Source of the DNA: Marinococcus sp. PL1-022
GTDB lineage: Bacteria > Bacillota > Bacilli > Bacillales > Marinococcaceae
Direction: 5' to 3'
DNA length: 64,000 nucleotides
Assembly (NCBI RefSeq): GCF_033845285.1
Contig: NZ_JAWXCX010000001.1
Location: 2,867,495 to 2,931,494, forward strand
Every line of letters starts with the position of its first letter. Positions within the stretch are counted from its first letter, which is position 1. This document shows, piece after piece, positions 1-8,929 of the stretch. A model generated the notes under the pieces. The model was given only the letters and a program-made list of their open reading frames with translations. It made no database searches and was not told where the DNA came from. Position numbers and translations under genes: made by a program.

Positions 1-419
1 CAGAACGTGACTGGAAAACGACTTCCTTCCTCCTCACAGAATGATACGATTTCAATGCTCTGCTTTGGCCGACCGTAAGCCTGCTTCAGCCTTTCTACAG
101 CGAGCATGGCTGCAGCTACTCCGTATGCGCCGTCATATTTACCGCCGTTTACGACAGAATCAATGTGGGAACCGGCCATAACGACCTTGTCCGTTTTTTC
201 TGTCCCTTCCAAGCGTCCAAATACATTTCCAACAGCATCATAGCGGGATTCAAGGCCCATTGCCTCCATTTTTGCCTTTACTGCTTCCTGTGCCTGCTGC
301 CACGATTCATCATATAAAAGCCTTGTTACACCGCCATCCTCTGTTTTTCCAAAGCCGGAAAGCCATTGCAGCAGCTGGTCGATTTGATCCTGAATTATGT
401 TTGAAGAATGAACAGCCAT
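1..419 (-). CDS. allC: Allantoate amidohydrolase, N-terminal 139 residues (runs off window)
   Basis: This is the start of an M20-family amidohydrolase of the allantoate amidohydrolase / N-carbamoyl-amino-acid hydrolase group (PucF in Bacillus subtilis). The family hydrolyses allantoate with a dinuclear metal centre. Visible metal-ligand motifs are GSHIDSV (His85), KYDGAYG (Asp96) and FCEEEGSRF (Glu129/130), spaced as in the family. The ATG at 419 follows an AGGAGG site. The gene lies 27 bases after pucM on the same strand, so it is probably the last visible member of the purine-degradation operon. Its position next to uricase and HIU hydrolase favours allantoate over hydantoin-type substrates, but the sequence alone cannot separate them. 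The 3' part lies outside the window. Confidence 0.88.
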   Translation of the reverse strand, partial: MAVHSSNIIQDQIDQLLQWLSGFGKTEDGGVTRLLYDESWQQAQEAVKAKMEAMGLESRYDAVGNVFGRLEGTEKTDKVVMAGSHIDSVVNGGKYDGAYGVAAAMLAVERLKQAYGRPKQSIEIVSFCEEEGSRFPVTF

Positions 420-446
420 ACGTTTCCTCCTTTGCCTGGCTTTTAA

Positions 447-797
447 TCAGCTTCCCCGATATGTTTGATAGCCGTAGGGAGATAACAGCAGAGGAAGGTG
501 GTAGGACGTTTCCTCCGCTGAGAGTGTAACCCGGAGAGCCACCGTTTCCAGAAAATGCGGCTCCTCCTTCGTCCATCCCTTTTGCCGGAGATATTCTCCT
601 GTTTGAAATTCCAGCTCATATGCTGCTGTTTGAATGGCCTCTGCCTGCAGCAGTGGTGCATCCACCCGCCCGTCTGCATTGGTTATCCGTTCTGCTTCTT
701 TGATTCTCCGGCTGCCGTCCAGGCGGTACAGCGTCAGAGCTATACCATCCCCTGGACGTCCCGAAGCCAGATCCAGCACATGTGTTGTGAGTCCCAT
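447..797 (-). CDS. pucM: 5-hydroxyisourate hydrolase (transthyretin-like)
   Basis: This 116-residue protein has the full length of 5-hydroxyisourate hydrolase, which converts the unstable product of urate oxidase to OHCU. It shows the N-terminal HVLDLASGRP motif, a central DGR motif and the C-terminal YHLPLLLSPYGYQTYRGS block. The final YRGS tetrapeptide separates this enzyme from true transthyretin. The start codon directly follows the pucL stop (TAA then ATG), and its ribosome binding site lies inside the last pucL codons, so the two are translationally coupled. The function is secure from both motifs and context. Confidence 0.96.
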   Translation of the reverse strand: MGLTTHVLDLASGRPGDGIALTLYRLDGSRRIKEAERITNADGRVDAPLLQAEAIQTAAYELEFQTGEYLRQKGWTKEEPHFLETVALRVTLSAEETSYHLPLLLSPYGYQTYRGS

Positions 798-2378
798 TTA
801 TGCTTCTCCTTCATGATCCAGATCTTCCCGGTGCACCGAAAAGCGCTGGAAGCCGTATGGACGGCGCGGCTCTGTATATACCTTTCCATCACTTCCGGGA
901 ATATCTTCAACCACAGTGTCCCACGTATGGTTCTGCGACTCGAAGGACACCTCCTGAAGCTGCGGGAACCGCTCCAGCACCCGGCGGCCGATATAATAGA
1001 TCAGCTGCTGGATGGAGGCCGTCTGTGTTTCGTGGAAAACGGCAGCTGCAATATCCTTCACCTGCTCAGCGGCTACGTAGCCTTCCCCGTTCTGTCCGAA
1101 GGCGATATGCGGTGCTTCATAGGTCCAGCCGATATTCAAATAAATAAATAACGGACGATTGGAGTCCTCGGGGAGCGTTGTGTATTCATCCCGGATAAAG
1201 CCGACAAATGAATTATCAACTACTTTCACGAGCTGGACATCCTTTACATAGCTTTCCTGCTCGATAATTTCCGGAGCCCCAAACGAGGTCCGCCCTACTT
1301 TTACCATCGCTGCAGGATTTTCATTATGCGACTTTTTAAACACTACACCGCTTTTGTATCCCGTATTATCTACATTTACTTTTTCGAAAGGAAGATGGTC
1401 GGCGTATACCTCTGCGGTTTCGACGTGATCATATTTTTCGAGAAACGCTTCTCCGACATAGGCAAGAAATCCTTCCACTGTTGCCCCTTCATAGCTGCCC
1501 AGGTGACGCTGGATAAAGTTTTTCATGGAATCCGTCGCCACCACCATGCTGTTGTCGCCCTCGGTAAAGCTCGGCAGGAAGGCCTCCCCGGTAATATTGA
1601 CAGACACATTTAAGCCAAAAATCGTGTTGTTGGTGCCTTCATAAGGGGACTCCGGTATTGGGGTGATATCTGTAAATGGTATGGAAAACGTCCGGTAGGC
1701 AAATACATCGCCTTTGCCGTAGCTCATCGTTCTTCGTTTTTTACTGCTTGTCCTTGTCGCTGTCTGCGACAGGCGGGCTGGCTCTGCCGCAAGCGCTGCA
1801 GAAGCTTCCTGCTCTCCGGCTGCGGGACTGCTGCCTGTTTCCACGCTTTCGTCGTTTGATTCAGTTATCGTTTCCGGCCGCTCCTCTTCAATGATGGCCT
1901 CGAGCCGCAGGAGAGCTATCCGGTGTATTTCCCTTACAGCCTGGCGCTCTTCTTCCTCCTGGGTATGTTCCATCCGCACCCGGACTGCCTCTAAGATATC
2001 CTCTGCGGTCTTTCCTCTTACCGCTATAATAAACGGCATGCCAAACTTATCCTGATAACGCTCGTTCCATATACGCAGCTCTTCCTGCTGCTCCTCTTCC
2101 ATCTCCGTCAAACCAGCGCTTTCCTGCTCGGAAGCAGATTCCCCGCTCATCGGCTTCTTTTCTCCAAGAGAAGGGTGCGCCTGGATCAGGGCCCGCCGGT
2201 TCTCTTCCCCGGACGTCATAACTACGCCTGCCATCCGCTGGTGCAGGTCTTCAACAGAATCTATCGGCCTCACCGGTTCGACTGCTTCGGCCACCCACGG
2301 AGAATTCTCATACACCCCTCCGAAAGTGTCGATAAATTCCCGGCGGGATAATTGGTTTACTTGTTCAATGGTCAGCAT
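798..2378 (-). CDS. pucL: Bifunctional OHCU decarboxylase / urate oxidase
   Basis: This 526-residue fusion covers two steps of urate breakdown. Residues 1-165 are OHCU decarboxylase, with the catalytic-histidine motif AHPSLG (His68) and the block KFGMPFIIAVRG. Residues about 165-215 are a Glu/Ala/Ser-rich linker. Residues 215-526 are uricase, starting at MSYGKGDVFAYRTF and containing the VATDSMKN motif. The domain order matches PucL of Bacillus subtilis; the protein is slightly longer, mainly in the linker. The ATG follows AAGGAGG. The order here is permease, pucL, pucM, allC on one strand with gaps of 27 bases or less, consistent with one purine-responsive transcript. Confidence 0.97.
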   Translation of the reverse strand: MLTIEQVNQLSRREFIDTFGGVYENSPWVAEAVEPVRPIDSVEDLHQRMAGVVMTSGEENRRALIQAHPSLGEKKPMSGESASEQESAGLTEMEEEQQEELRIWNERYQDKFGMPFIIAVRGKTAEDILEAVRVRMEHTQEEEERQAVREIHRIALLRLEAIIEEERPETITESNDESVETGSSPAAGEQEASAALAAEPARLSQTATRTSSKKRRTMSYGKGDVFAYRTFSIPFTDITPIPESPYEGTNNTIFGLNVSVNITGEAFLPSFTEGDNSMVVATDSMKNFIQRHLGSYEGATVEGFLAYVGEAFLEKYDHVETAEVYADHLPFEKVNVDNTGYKSGVVFKKSHNENPAAMVKVGRTSFGAPEIIEQESYVKDVQLVKVVDNSFVGFIRDEYTTLPEDSNRPLFIYLNIGWTYEAPHIAFGQNGEGYVAAEQVKDIAAAVFHETQTASIQQLIYYIGRRVLERFPQLQEVSFESQNHTWDTVVEDIPGSDGKVYTEPRRPYGFQRFSVHREDLDHEGEA

Positions 2379-2392
2379 ACACTACTCCTCCT

Positions 2393-3703
2393 TCAGGCTT
2401 TGCTTTGTTTTTCTTCATTATATACATGTTCCCCCTTCCACTGTGTGTTAAATAGGAGATTAATAAAAATTGCGGCTAAACTACCAGTAATAATGCCGTC
2501 CCCGAAGATGATGGCGAGCCCTTCCGGAAGGCTTGAAAACAGCTCCGGCACTACTGTGGCACCGAGTGCAAGCGACACGGAGCACGCAACCACCAGCTGG
2601 TTCGACTGTTCATTAAAATCGACGTCGCGGAGCATCTGCAGACCTGCAACGACAACCATTCCAAACATGACGACAGTGGCCCCGCCAAGCACCGGTGTTG
2701 GAATGATGACAACCAGGGCAGCAACCTTTGGAATCAGCCCCAGAACGATCAGGGTCATTGCCGCCGAGAAAATAACGTTTCTCGTTTTTACTTTTGAAAG
2801 CTCGAGCAGACCTACATTCTGTGCAAACGTACTGTAGGGAAAAGCGTTGAATAAGCCGCCGATAATGACTGCGAGCCCTTCGGAACGGTAGCCCCGGACC
2901 AGATCGTCCTCGTTCAGCTCACGATCCGTAATGCGGGCGACTGCGTAGTAAGCACCGGTCGTTTCAACGACGATCACGCTGCACACAATGATCATCGTGA
3001 TAATCGGCCCAATTTCAAATGTCGGCATGCCGAAGTACAGCGGCTGAGGAAAATGAAACCATGAGGCTTCCATCACTTCTCCAAAGGAGACCCGGCCCAT
3101 TACGGCTGCAGCTATCGTTCCGCCGGCAATACCGATCAGGACAGCGAGCGACCGCATAAACCCGGTAAACATCCGGAATAAAAGAATGATCACTGCAAGT
3201 ACCCCAACTGATAAAAGCAGGTTGAAAAGGGAGCCAAAGTTTTCGCTTCCTTCTCCGCCGGCCATGTTTCTGATGCCGGTAGGAATAAGCGAAAGTCCGA
3301 TAATCGTTACAACTGTGCCGCGCACAATCGGCGGGAACAGCTTTTGTAATTTTCCAAAAAATCTGGCGAAGATAACGACAAACAGCCCGGCCACAAGAAT
3401 CGATCCGTAAATAGCTGTCACGCCGTAGTTGGTGCCAATGCTGATCATCGGTGTCACTGCTACAAATGATACGCCGAGCATGACGGGCAGCCCGATGCCG
3501 ATATGTTTTCCCCTCCACAGCTGCAGCAGAGTTGCTACACCGCAGGAAAGCAGGTCAATTGCCACTAAGTATGCCAGCTGTTCTGCTGAAAGCTCCAGGG
3601 CGCGGCCTACAATAAGCGGAACGAGTATCGCTCCGGCGTACATTGCAAGCACGTGCTGAAGTCCCAATGAAAAAGTCCGAAGCCCGTTGGTTCCGTTAGC
3701 CAT
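2393..3703 (-). CDS. pucJ: NCS2-family urate permease (PucJ/PucK type)
   Basis: A 436-residue polytopic membrane protein with about 14 hydrophobic segments and the NCS2 signature around TFAQNVGLLELSKV. NCS2 proteins are nucleobase:cation symporters. The gene sits 14 bases upstream of the uricase gene, so urate is the most likely substrate. PucJ and PucK of Bacillus subtilis are close homologues of each other; only one copy is seen here, so the letter is a guess. The 157 bases between pucR and this gene hold an AT-rich stretch that probably carries the promoter. I found no convincing PucR box (the site described in Bacillus subtilis) there. Confidence 0.9.
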   Translation of the reverse strand: MANGTNGLRTFSLGLQHVLAMYAGAILVPLIVGRALELSAEQLAYLVAIDLLSCGVATLLQLWRGKHIGIGLPVMLGVSFVAVTPMISIGTNYGVTAIYGSILVAGLFVVIFARFFGKLQKLFPPIVRGTVVTIIGLSLIPTGIRNMAGGEGSENFGSLFNLLLSVGVLAVIILLFRMFTGFMRSLAVLIGIAGGTIAAAVMGRVSFGEVMEASWFHFPQPLYFGMPTFEIGPIITMIIVCSVIVVETTGAYYAVARITDRELNEDDLVRGYRSEGLAVIIGGLFNAFPYSTFAQNVGLLELSKVKTRNVIFSAAMTLIVLGLIPKVAALVVIIPTPVLGGATVVMFGMVVVAGLQMLRDVDFNEQSNQLVVACSVSLALGATVVPELFSSLPEGLAIIFGDGIITGSLAAIFINLLFNTQWKGEHVYNEEKQSKA

Positions 3704-3860
3704 GATTAGGTGTTCCTCCTTTTATTATTACCTTACTATCCATCTTATAGGAGGCCCGGACATGATTCATTAGATGTTTTATATAAAATTTCCAAAATAT
3801 TTTAGGCATTCTGTCTATAATCGTTAGAAAAATGAAGGGCTCTGTGCAGATTATCTTACA

Positions 3861-5480
3861 TCACTCCGAGGAGAGAACATTCTGCACCCGCAGCGCCAGG
3901 CGCAGCCGCATCGTCGTTTCAGGATTTTTCAATGAAACCCCTAAGCGCTCCTCGCATTTTTCCAGGCGGTAGAGCACCGTATTACGGTGAATGTAAAGCC
4001 GTTTTGCCGTATCAGCCACGTGACAGTGCGACTCGAGATAGACAGATAAGGTCTGTACAAGCCCCTGTTCCTCCTGGCTCCCCTCTGTCAGCTCCTGCAG
4101 CACCGAGTGGCTGAACGAGGCCAGCTCTTCGGTGGGCAGCAGCCGGAGAAGCTGGGCGATGTCCTTTGTATAATAGGAGCGTATAAACCCGCGTTCGCCG
4201 GTAAGCTGGCTGTTGTACAAGGTGTTTTCCGCCTCTTTATAGGAAGCCGGGGTATCAAGAAACGACCGCGCCGTGTTTCCAATGCCAAAGGATATCGAGC
4301 GGCCAAAAAACAGCTGAATCCCTTCCTGCAGCTGCCGCAGTGCCTCCACCGAAGCTTCATCTGCCTCTGCCTGCAGCTGTTCCACCTCCCATAAAATAAT
4401 ACACTGCCGCTCTTTTTTGAAAAACCAGGCCGGCGTGCGCCATTTGTCCAATTCACCTTCAATGTATTCATACATGTGGTCCATTTCCCGCTGCTGCTGG
4501 GTATAGGTGACCGGAAGCCTTGGCTCGGGGTCAAGCATGCCTACTGCGCAGCCGTAATTTCGGCTGTTTGGCAGCCCCATCTCTTCTGCCCGGTTTCGTG
4601 CTTCTTCATCGGATGAATAGCCTTCATTGATGAAATTTTGAAAAAATTCATCGCGGGCTCTTCGTTCATACTGAGCGATGGCGCTCTGTTTCATCCGTTC
4701 GAATCCGATTACGTTCACAGCCTGGTCAATGATAAGCACAAGCCCGTTGTCATAAATCGGAATTTCGCCGCCAATCACCAGACAGCCGCTGCGTGTTTCG
4801 TGTGTCCGTACCGGAAACAGTGTGTACGTCTGCGCTGTTTCCCACACGCAGAAGCTGCTGTAGGTACTGCCGGCTAAAAACAGATCCCGTTTCGCCCGAC
4901 GGTGCGTTTCAAGCACCGTCTGTGCTGTTTCCATTCCTTCGCCTGCATAGATCGGACGGTCATATGCATCCAGCAGCAGAACCGGAAAGCCAATGTAGTC
5001 GCATACTTCCTCAAGCAACGCTGTGAGGCCTTTACCGTGCATAACATGATCGGTCAGCCGCTGGTGGATGTTTAACGCTTCGCGCAGCTCTCTTGTCCGC
5101 ACCGAAAGCATGTCATTGAGCATATCATTGACCATCGCTCCAAGACCGATATCCTCCGGCAGGGCAATAATAGGAAACTGCAGCTCGTCCGCCTTTTCGA
5201 TGACGCTCTCCGGCAGCTTCTGCAGAAAACGTTCGATTTTAAGCCCAATGCCGGCGCACCCCACGGCGTCCATCCGCTCGATGAGCACGCTTAATTCCTC
5301 AGGGCGGTCCTTGTAATGGTACCCGGTCGTCACCAGCAGGTCGTCCTCCTGCAGATAATCAACAATATCCGGCGCATCCATCATATTCACCTGCCGGATC
5401 TCCCGGATCTCTCCGTCTTTTCCCGCAAGCAGTCTTGCATCCTTCCAGACCGGGCGCTGCAGCGTTTCTCCTATGTTCAC
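3861..5480 (-). CDS. pucR: PucR-family transcriptional regulator of purine catabolism
   Basis: PucR-type regulator of about 539 residues. It has an N-terminal PucR domain (roughly 1-125), a central GGDEF-like/CdaR region and a C-terminal PucR-type helix-turn-helix around VADTAKRLYIHRNTVLYRLE. In Bacillus subtilis PucR senses purine breakdown products and mainly activates the puc genes. I place the start at the GTG at 5480, because AAGGAGG ends 8 bases before it and the family domain begins right after. An in-frame TTG at 5510 would add ten residues but has no good ribosome binding site. It lies upstream of the permease on the same strand. A clear terminator separates it from the TetR gene whose transcript would otherwise read into it. 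Confidence 0.93.
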   Translation of the reverse strand: MNIGETLQRPVWKDARLLAGKDGEIREIRQVNMMDAPDIVDYLQEDDLLVTTGYHYKDRPEELSVLIERMDAVGCAGIGLKIERFLQKLPESVIEKADELQFPIIALPEDIGLGAMVNDMLNDMLSVRTRELREALNIHQRLTDHVMHGKGLTALLEEVCDYIGFPVLLLDAYDRPIYAGEGMETAQTVLETHRRAKRDLFLAGSTYSSFCVWETAQTYTLFPVRTHETRSGCLVIGGEIPIYDNGLVLIIDQAVNVIGFERMKQSAIAQYERRARDEFFQNFINEGYSSDEEARNRAEEMGLPNSRNYGCAVGMLDPEPRLPVTYTQQQREMDHMYEYIEGELDKWRTPAWFFKKERQCIILWEVEQLQAEADEASVEALRQLQEGIQLFFGRSISFGIGNTARSFLDTPASYKEAENTLYNSQLTGERGFIRSYYTKDIAQLLRLLPTEELASFSHSVLQELTEGSQEEQGLVQTLSVYLESHCHVADTAKRLYIHRNTVLYRLEKCEERLGVSLKNPETTMRLRLALRVQNVLSSE

Positions 5481-5593
5481 CGTTTCCGCCTCCTTGTGAT
5501 ACATCTCCAATCTTTTCTAACATGATTGGTTATTTTAACTTTTACTGTAGCAGAAAAAGTAATGCTCCCGCCAGTGGGAATTCCACCAGCCAT

Positions 5594-5618
5594 AAAAAAG
5601 CCGCCGACGGCCGGCAGC
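5594..5618 (-). terminator. Intrinsic terminator after the TetR gene
   Basis: Read on the minus strand, a 7-bp GC-rich stem (GCTGCCG/CGGCGGC with one G-U pair) and a 5-base loop are followed by six T residues. It lies 9 bases past the TetR stop codon and ends the exporter operon before pucR. Confidence 0.8.
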
Positions 5619-5626
5619 TCTTCTGC

Positions 5627-6235
5627 TTATCTTTTAACGATACCGTACAAAAACAAATCATAAAAATGTGTCTGGTATTCTTCAAGCGTTATACTCCCCG
5701 GCACATCCTCCCCCTGCTGAATCCGATAGGCGACCATCTGCCGGAGCGAGATCGCATATGACATGAAAAAATCAATATTTATATTTTCCCGGAGAATGCC
5801 CTGCTCTTTTGCCAGCTCCACCAGCTCCCGGAACGCCGGCATCACTATTTTCTCGCCCCGGCTGCTGTAATCGGCCAGTACATGCGGATAATCCTGCATT
5901 AATTCCGTGAGAAAGCTCGATTGAAAAAACGATTCGTATTCCTTCATATCAAATATCTTCAAAAGCATCTCTTCAGTCATTCCATGCTTTCTGCTTTGCT
6001 CGATCAGCTCTTCCATCTTGTCTTTGGATTCCTGCATCACGCCGTCGAGCATTTCGCTTAAAATGCCTTCTTTGTCTGTAAAGTATTTATAAAATGTGGC
6101 CTTGCTTGCACTGGCTTCCACGCACAGCTGCCCGATGGTGACCGCTTTAATCCCCTCCTGCAGAAACAGACGGTGCGCGGTTTCGACCAGGTCCTTCTTT
6201 TTTCTCGTTGTTCGTCGTTTTTTATTGTATGCCAC
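5627..6235 (-). CDS. TetR/AcrR-family repressor of the adjacent ABC exporter
   Basis: This 202-residue protein has a lysine/arginine-rich N-terminus and a TetR helix-turn-helix in residues 20-65 (TIGQLCVEASASKATFYKYFTD). The C-terminal ligand domain is of the YxaF/YvdT-like type that cannot be assigned to a ligand. The start is a GTG preceded by GGGGA. It is the last gene of a three-gene minus-strand unit (ATPase, permease, regulator), so it probably represses its own operon. A candidate operator lies in front of the ATPase gene at 8781-8832. The inducer is unknown. Confidence 0.88.
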   Translation of the reverse strand: MAYNKKRRTTRKKKDLVETAHRLFLQEGIKAVTIGQLCVEASASKATFYKYFTDKEGILSEMLDGVMQESKDKMEELIEQSRKHGMTEEMLLKIFDMKEYESFFQSSFLTELMQDYPHVLADYSSRGEKIVMPAFRELVELAKEQGILRENINIDFFMSYAISLRQMVAYRIQQGEDVPGSITLEEYQTHFYDLFLYGIVKR

Positions 6236-6263
6236 CGCTTATTTCCCCATTTCTTTCCTTTCT

Positions 6264-7868
6264 TTAAATGATCAAGTCTCTTTTTCTAATCGTATACATT
6301 CCGACGACTGTAAAAACAGCGAATACTGCCAGAAGAATGACGGTCGACCAGGCTGTCCACTCCTCTGCAGGCACGTCCGGAATCTGCGCGTATGGTGAAA
6401 GATCGCTTACCCATTCCGGCAGCTGCAGCAGCGGTCCAATAAGGCCGATCAGGTTAAACGCTGTATACACAAGCCAGACGAGTGACAGCGCCTTAGGCCA
6501 CAGGCCCATCAGCAAAGCCGCCAGTCCAATAAACACCCAGACAGCCGGTGTCTGGGCGATGGCAGCGAAAAACACCTTCCATGCCCCATCTGCACTGTCC
6601 GTGTAGTAGCCGTAAAGCGCCCCGGCGCCTATGCCGCTGATCACAAGCAGCATAAGGCTGCCCACGCAGGAAATCAGGAGATAATCAAGCATCCACCGCG
6701 GACGCGGCACAGACTGAACCAGCAGAATTTCTCCCCGGCCGCTCTTTTCCTCCCGAACCATTTTGGTCATCACCTGCAGGGCATAGCCCGCTGCAAGCAT
6801 GGCAAGAAAGGCCATATAGGTGGCAAATAGTGATTCTGCAAGCGTCGCTCCCTCGGCCTGCACAAGAAAATCTTCCCCAATTGGGTTATCCGCAAAAAAG
6901 TCAGCAGCTTCTTCACTTACGGCCCCCATTGCCACTCCGTAAAGAGCCGCTCCGGCTGCCCAGCTCAGAAAAACCCAGCGAAATAAGAAGCTCTGCAGCC
7001 CAAGCAGGCGGGTCAGACCGCCCCCGGCCCGGGCTTTTCCACCCTGTACCCGCAGCACGCCGGCCCCGTCGTCCCGGCGATAGTCTACATAAATGGCCGC
7101 CACTGCGAGTAGTATAATACCCGCGCCAAACAAGCCGAGCGGCCACCAGCGCTCGTCCACGAAGGCGCGCATCGCCTGCCCCCACCCAATCGGAGACAGC
7201 CACCGCCACGCATCTACAGAAGCCACATCGCCGACAGCCCGGAACAAAAATGCCAGGCCAAGCAGCGCAGAGCTGATGCCGGACGCTGCTCCGGCACTTT
7301 CACTCACCTGAGCCATCAACAGGCTGATGGTCCCAAACATGATTCCGACACCGGCAACCCCGAGTCCGAAGGCTGAGGCGCCTTCCCAGCTGAGTCCCTC
7401 TATCGTATAAGGCATGCCTGCGATAATAATGACGGCGATGAAAAGATTCGCGAGCACCATCAGTAAAAAAGCGGCTGTGGACATACTGACCCTGCCAATG
7501 ACCCCTGCTTTCACAAGCTCTGAAAGTCCGCTTTCCTCTTCTGCTCTTGTATTGCGGACAATCATAAAGATGCTCATAAACGCAGCCGCGATCCCCACGT
7601 ATAAAAACATCTCATTTGTAATCATCGCGCCGAACGTATAATTCTCAAGCCCATAGCCTGGACCGGCCATCGCCCGGAGTGCCGGACTTTCCAGAAGAAG
7701 TGCCCGGCCCTGCCGGTCTTCCTGCGTCGGATACGTTTCCGGAAAGCTGAGAATACTGAGCAGAAACAGCACCGAAATTGACACGATCCAAATAGGCAGC
7801 CGTACTCTTTCTTTCCGGAGCATTAGCCGAAACAGCCTGCCTGTTCCTGTGAACACTGACATGTTCAT
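6264..7868 (-). CDS. ABC exporter permease, two-half polytopic protein
   Basis: A 534-residue membrane protein with about 12 hydrophobic segments arranged as two similar halves (RKERVRLPIWIVSISVL near the start, a second half from about residue 290). This resembles the permeases annotated as polyketide-antibiotic exporter components. Its first four bases overlap the ATPase stop (ATGA), so translation is coupled. With the upstream ATPase it should form an efflux pump in the membrane. The TetR partner suggests induction by a toxic small molecule. The substrate cannot be read from sequence. Confidence 0.85.
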   Translation of the reverse strand: MNMSVFTGTGRLFRLMLRKERVRLPIWIVSISVLFLLSILSFPETYPTQEDRQGRALLLESPALRAMAGPGYGLENYTFGAMITNEMFLYVGIAAAFMSIFMIVRNTRAEEESGLSELVKAGVIGRVSMSTAAFLLMVLANLFIAVIIIAGMPYTIEGLSWEGASAFGLGVAGVGIMFGTISLLMAQVSESAGAASGISSALLGLAFLFRAVGDVASVDAWRWLSPIGWGQAMRAFVDERWWPLGLFGAGIILLAVAAIYVDYRRDDGAGVLRVQGGKARAGGGLTRLLGLQSFLFRWVFLSWAAGAALYGVAMGAVSEEAADFFADNPIGEDFLVQAEGATLAESLFATYMAFLAMLAAGYALQVMTKMVREEKSGRGEILLVQSVPRPRWMLDYLLISCVGSLMLLVISGIGAGALYGYYTDSADGAWKVFFAAIAQTPAVWVFIGLAALLMGLWPKALSLVWLVYTAFNLIGLIGPLLQLPEWVSDLSPYAQIPDVPAEEWTAWSTVILLAVFAVFTVVGMYTIRKRDLII

Positions 7869-8764
7869 CCCGCTTCCCCTGCCTTCGATTCATAATGACG
7901 AAGAAAAATCTCTTCAAGCGTCGGCGGCCTTGACTCCAATGAAACCACACCTGCTGCTGAGAGCTCCTGCATGACCGGCGCCAGCCCTTCCGCGTCCACA
8001 TAAAAGTGCACCTTTGAACCGTCTGCCTTCCACTGGTGGACATCGGTTCGTTCCGCTAAAGAGGCCACCGTCTCCTCCGTTTCTGCCGTAATGGAAATAC
8101 GCGTTAAATGCCGCAGCTCCTCAAGCGTACCGGACTCAATAATTTTTCCTTCTTTAATAATGCTGACCCGGTCACACAGCTCCTCCACCTCTGCGAGTAT
8201 GTGGCTCGAAAGCAGTACGGCCTTTCCTTCGTGCTTAAGCTCCCGTACGCATTCCCGGAAGATGGAGGCCATTAACGGGTCCAGGCCCGAGGTCGGTTCG
8301 TCAAAAATATACAGGTCCGCTTCCGAGGCGAACGCCGTGATGAGCGCGAGCTTCTGCCGGTTTCCCTTCGAATACGTTTTGCTTTTTTTCCGCGGGTCGA
8401 GCTGAAAGCGTTCAATCAGCTGCTGGCGTTTCTCCTCATTAAATTTACCGTGCAGCTTACCTAGCACATCAATCACCTGACCGCCGGTTAAATTCGGCCA
8501 GACGTTCACATCACCCGGTACGTAAGCCACCCGTTTATGAATGTCTACGGCCCCGGTCCACGCATCTTTGCCAAACAGCTCCACTTCACCGCCGCTTTTT
8601 TTCAGCAGACCGAGCATTACCCGGATCGTGGTGGACTTTCCTGAACCGTTCGGACCTAAAAATCCTACCGTTTCTCCGTTTTGGATCGTCAAATCCACAT
8701 GCTCAAGCGCTGTGTGCTTCCCAAAATATTTTGACACGCCCTCTAATTTCACCAGGTTATTCAT
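7865..8764 (-). CDS. ABC transporter ATP-binding protein (drug-export type)
   Basis: This is a 299-residue ATPase with Walker A GPNGSGKSTT (residues 37-46), Walker B LYIFDEPTSGLD and the switch histidine in LLSSHILAEVEELC. The ABC signature is YSKGNRQK in place of LSGGQ, common in the DrrA-like export subfamily. The C-terminal 80 residues form the extra domain of this subfamily. The ATG follows GGGAGG. It is first in the operon with the permease and TetR genes and divergent from uvsE. Confidence 0.92.
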   Translation of the reverse strand: MNNLVKLEGVSKYFGKHTALEHVDLTIQNGETVGFLGPNGSGKSTTIRVMLGLLKKSGGEVELFGKDAWTGAVDIHKRVAYVPGDVNVWPNLTGGQVIDVLGKLHGKFNEEKRQQLIERFQLDPRKKSKTYSKGNRQKLALITAFASEADLYIFDEPTSGLDPLMASIFRECVRELKHEGKAVLLSSHILAEVEELCDRVSIIKEGKIIESGTLEELRHLTRISITAETEETVASLAERTDVHQWKADGSKVHFYVDAEGLAPVMQELSAAGVVSLESRPPTLEEIFLRHYESKAGEAG

Positions 8765-8780
8765 GTTTACACCTCCCTAA

Positions 8781-8832
8781 ATTGAACGTTTTTATTATTA
8801 TCGTTTAAACTATTTTATAATATTCGTTCAAT
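8781..8832. promoter_or_regulatory. Inverted repeat, candidate TetR operator
   Basis: Two perfect 8-base arms, ATTGAACG at 8781-8788 and CGTTCAAT at 8825-8832, flank an AT-rich 36-base core containing TATAAT on the plus strand. The element fills the divergent region between the exporter operon and uvsE, where a TetR-family repressor would act. The role is inferred from position and symmetry only; two separate half-sites or chance remain possible. Confidence 0.4.
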
Positions 8833-8929
8833 TAATTCACGATTTATTTTTCATGTTCCTTTCTTTGAAGACTACGGCCGCTGATTTTTGGGTATGTGTA
8901 ACAAAGATCTGAAATTGGAGGCATTATGT

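Noticed and set aside
3704-3860. Possible PucR box or purine riboswitch before the urate permease
   Set aside because: The region is AT-rich, but neither the published PucR box nor the conserved core of purine riboswitches can be matched convincingly.
6913-7209. Minus-strand frame within the ABC permease gene
   Set aside because: An out-of-frame shadow of a GC-rich coding stretch without a start site of its own.
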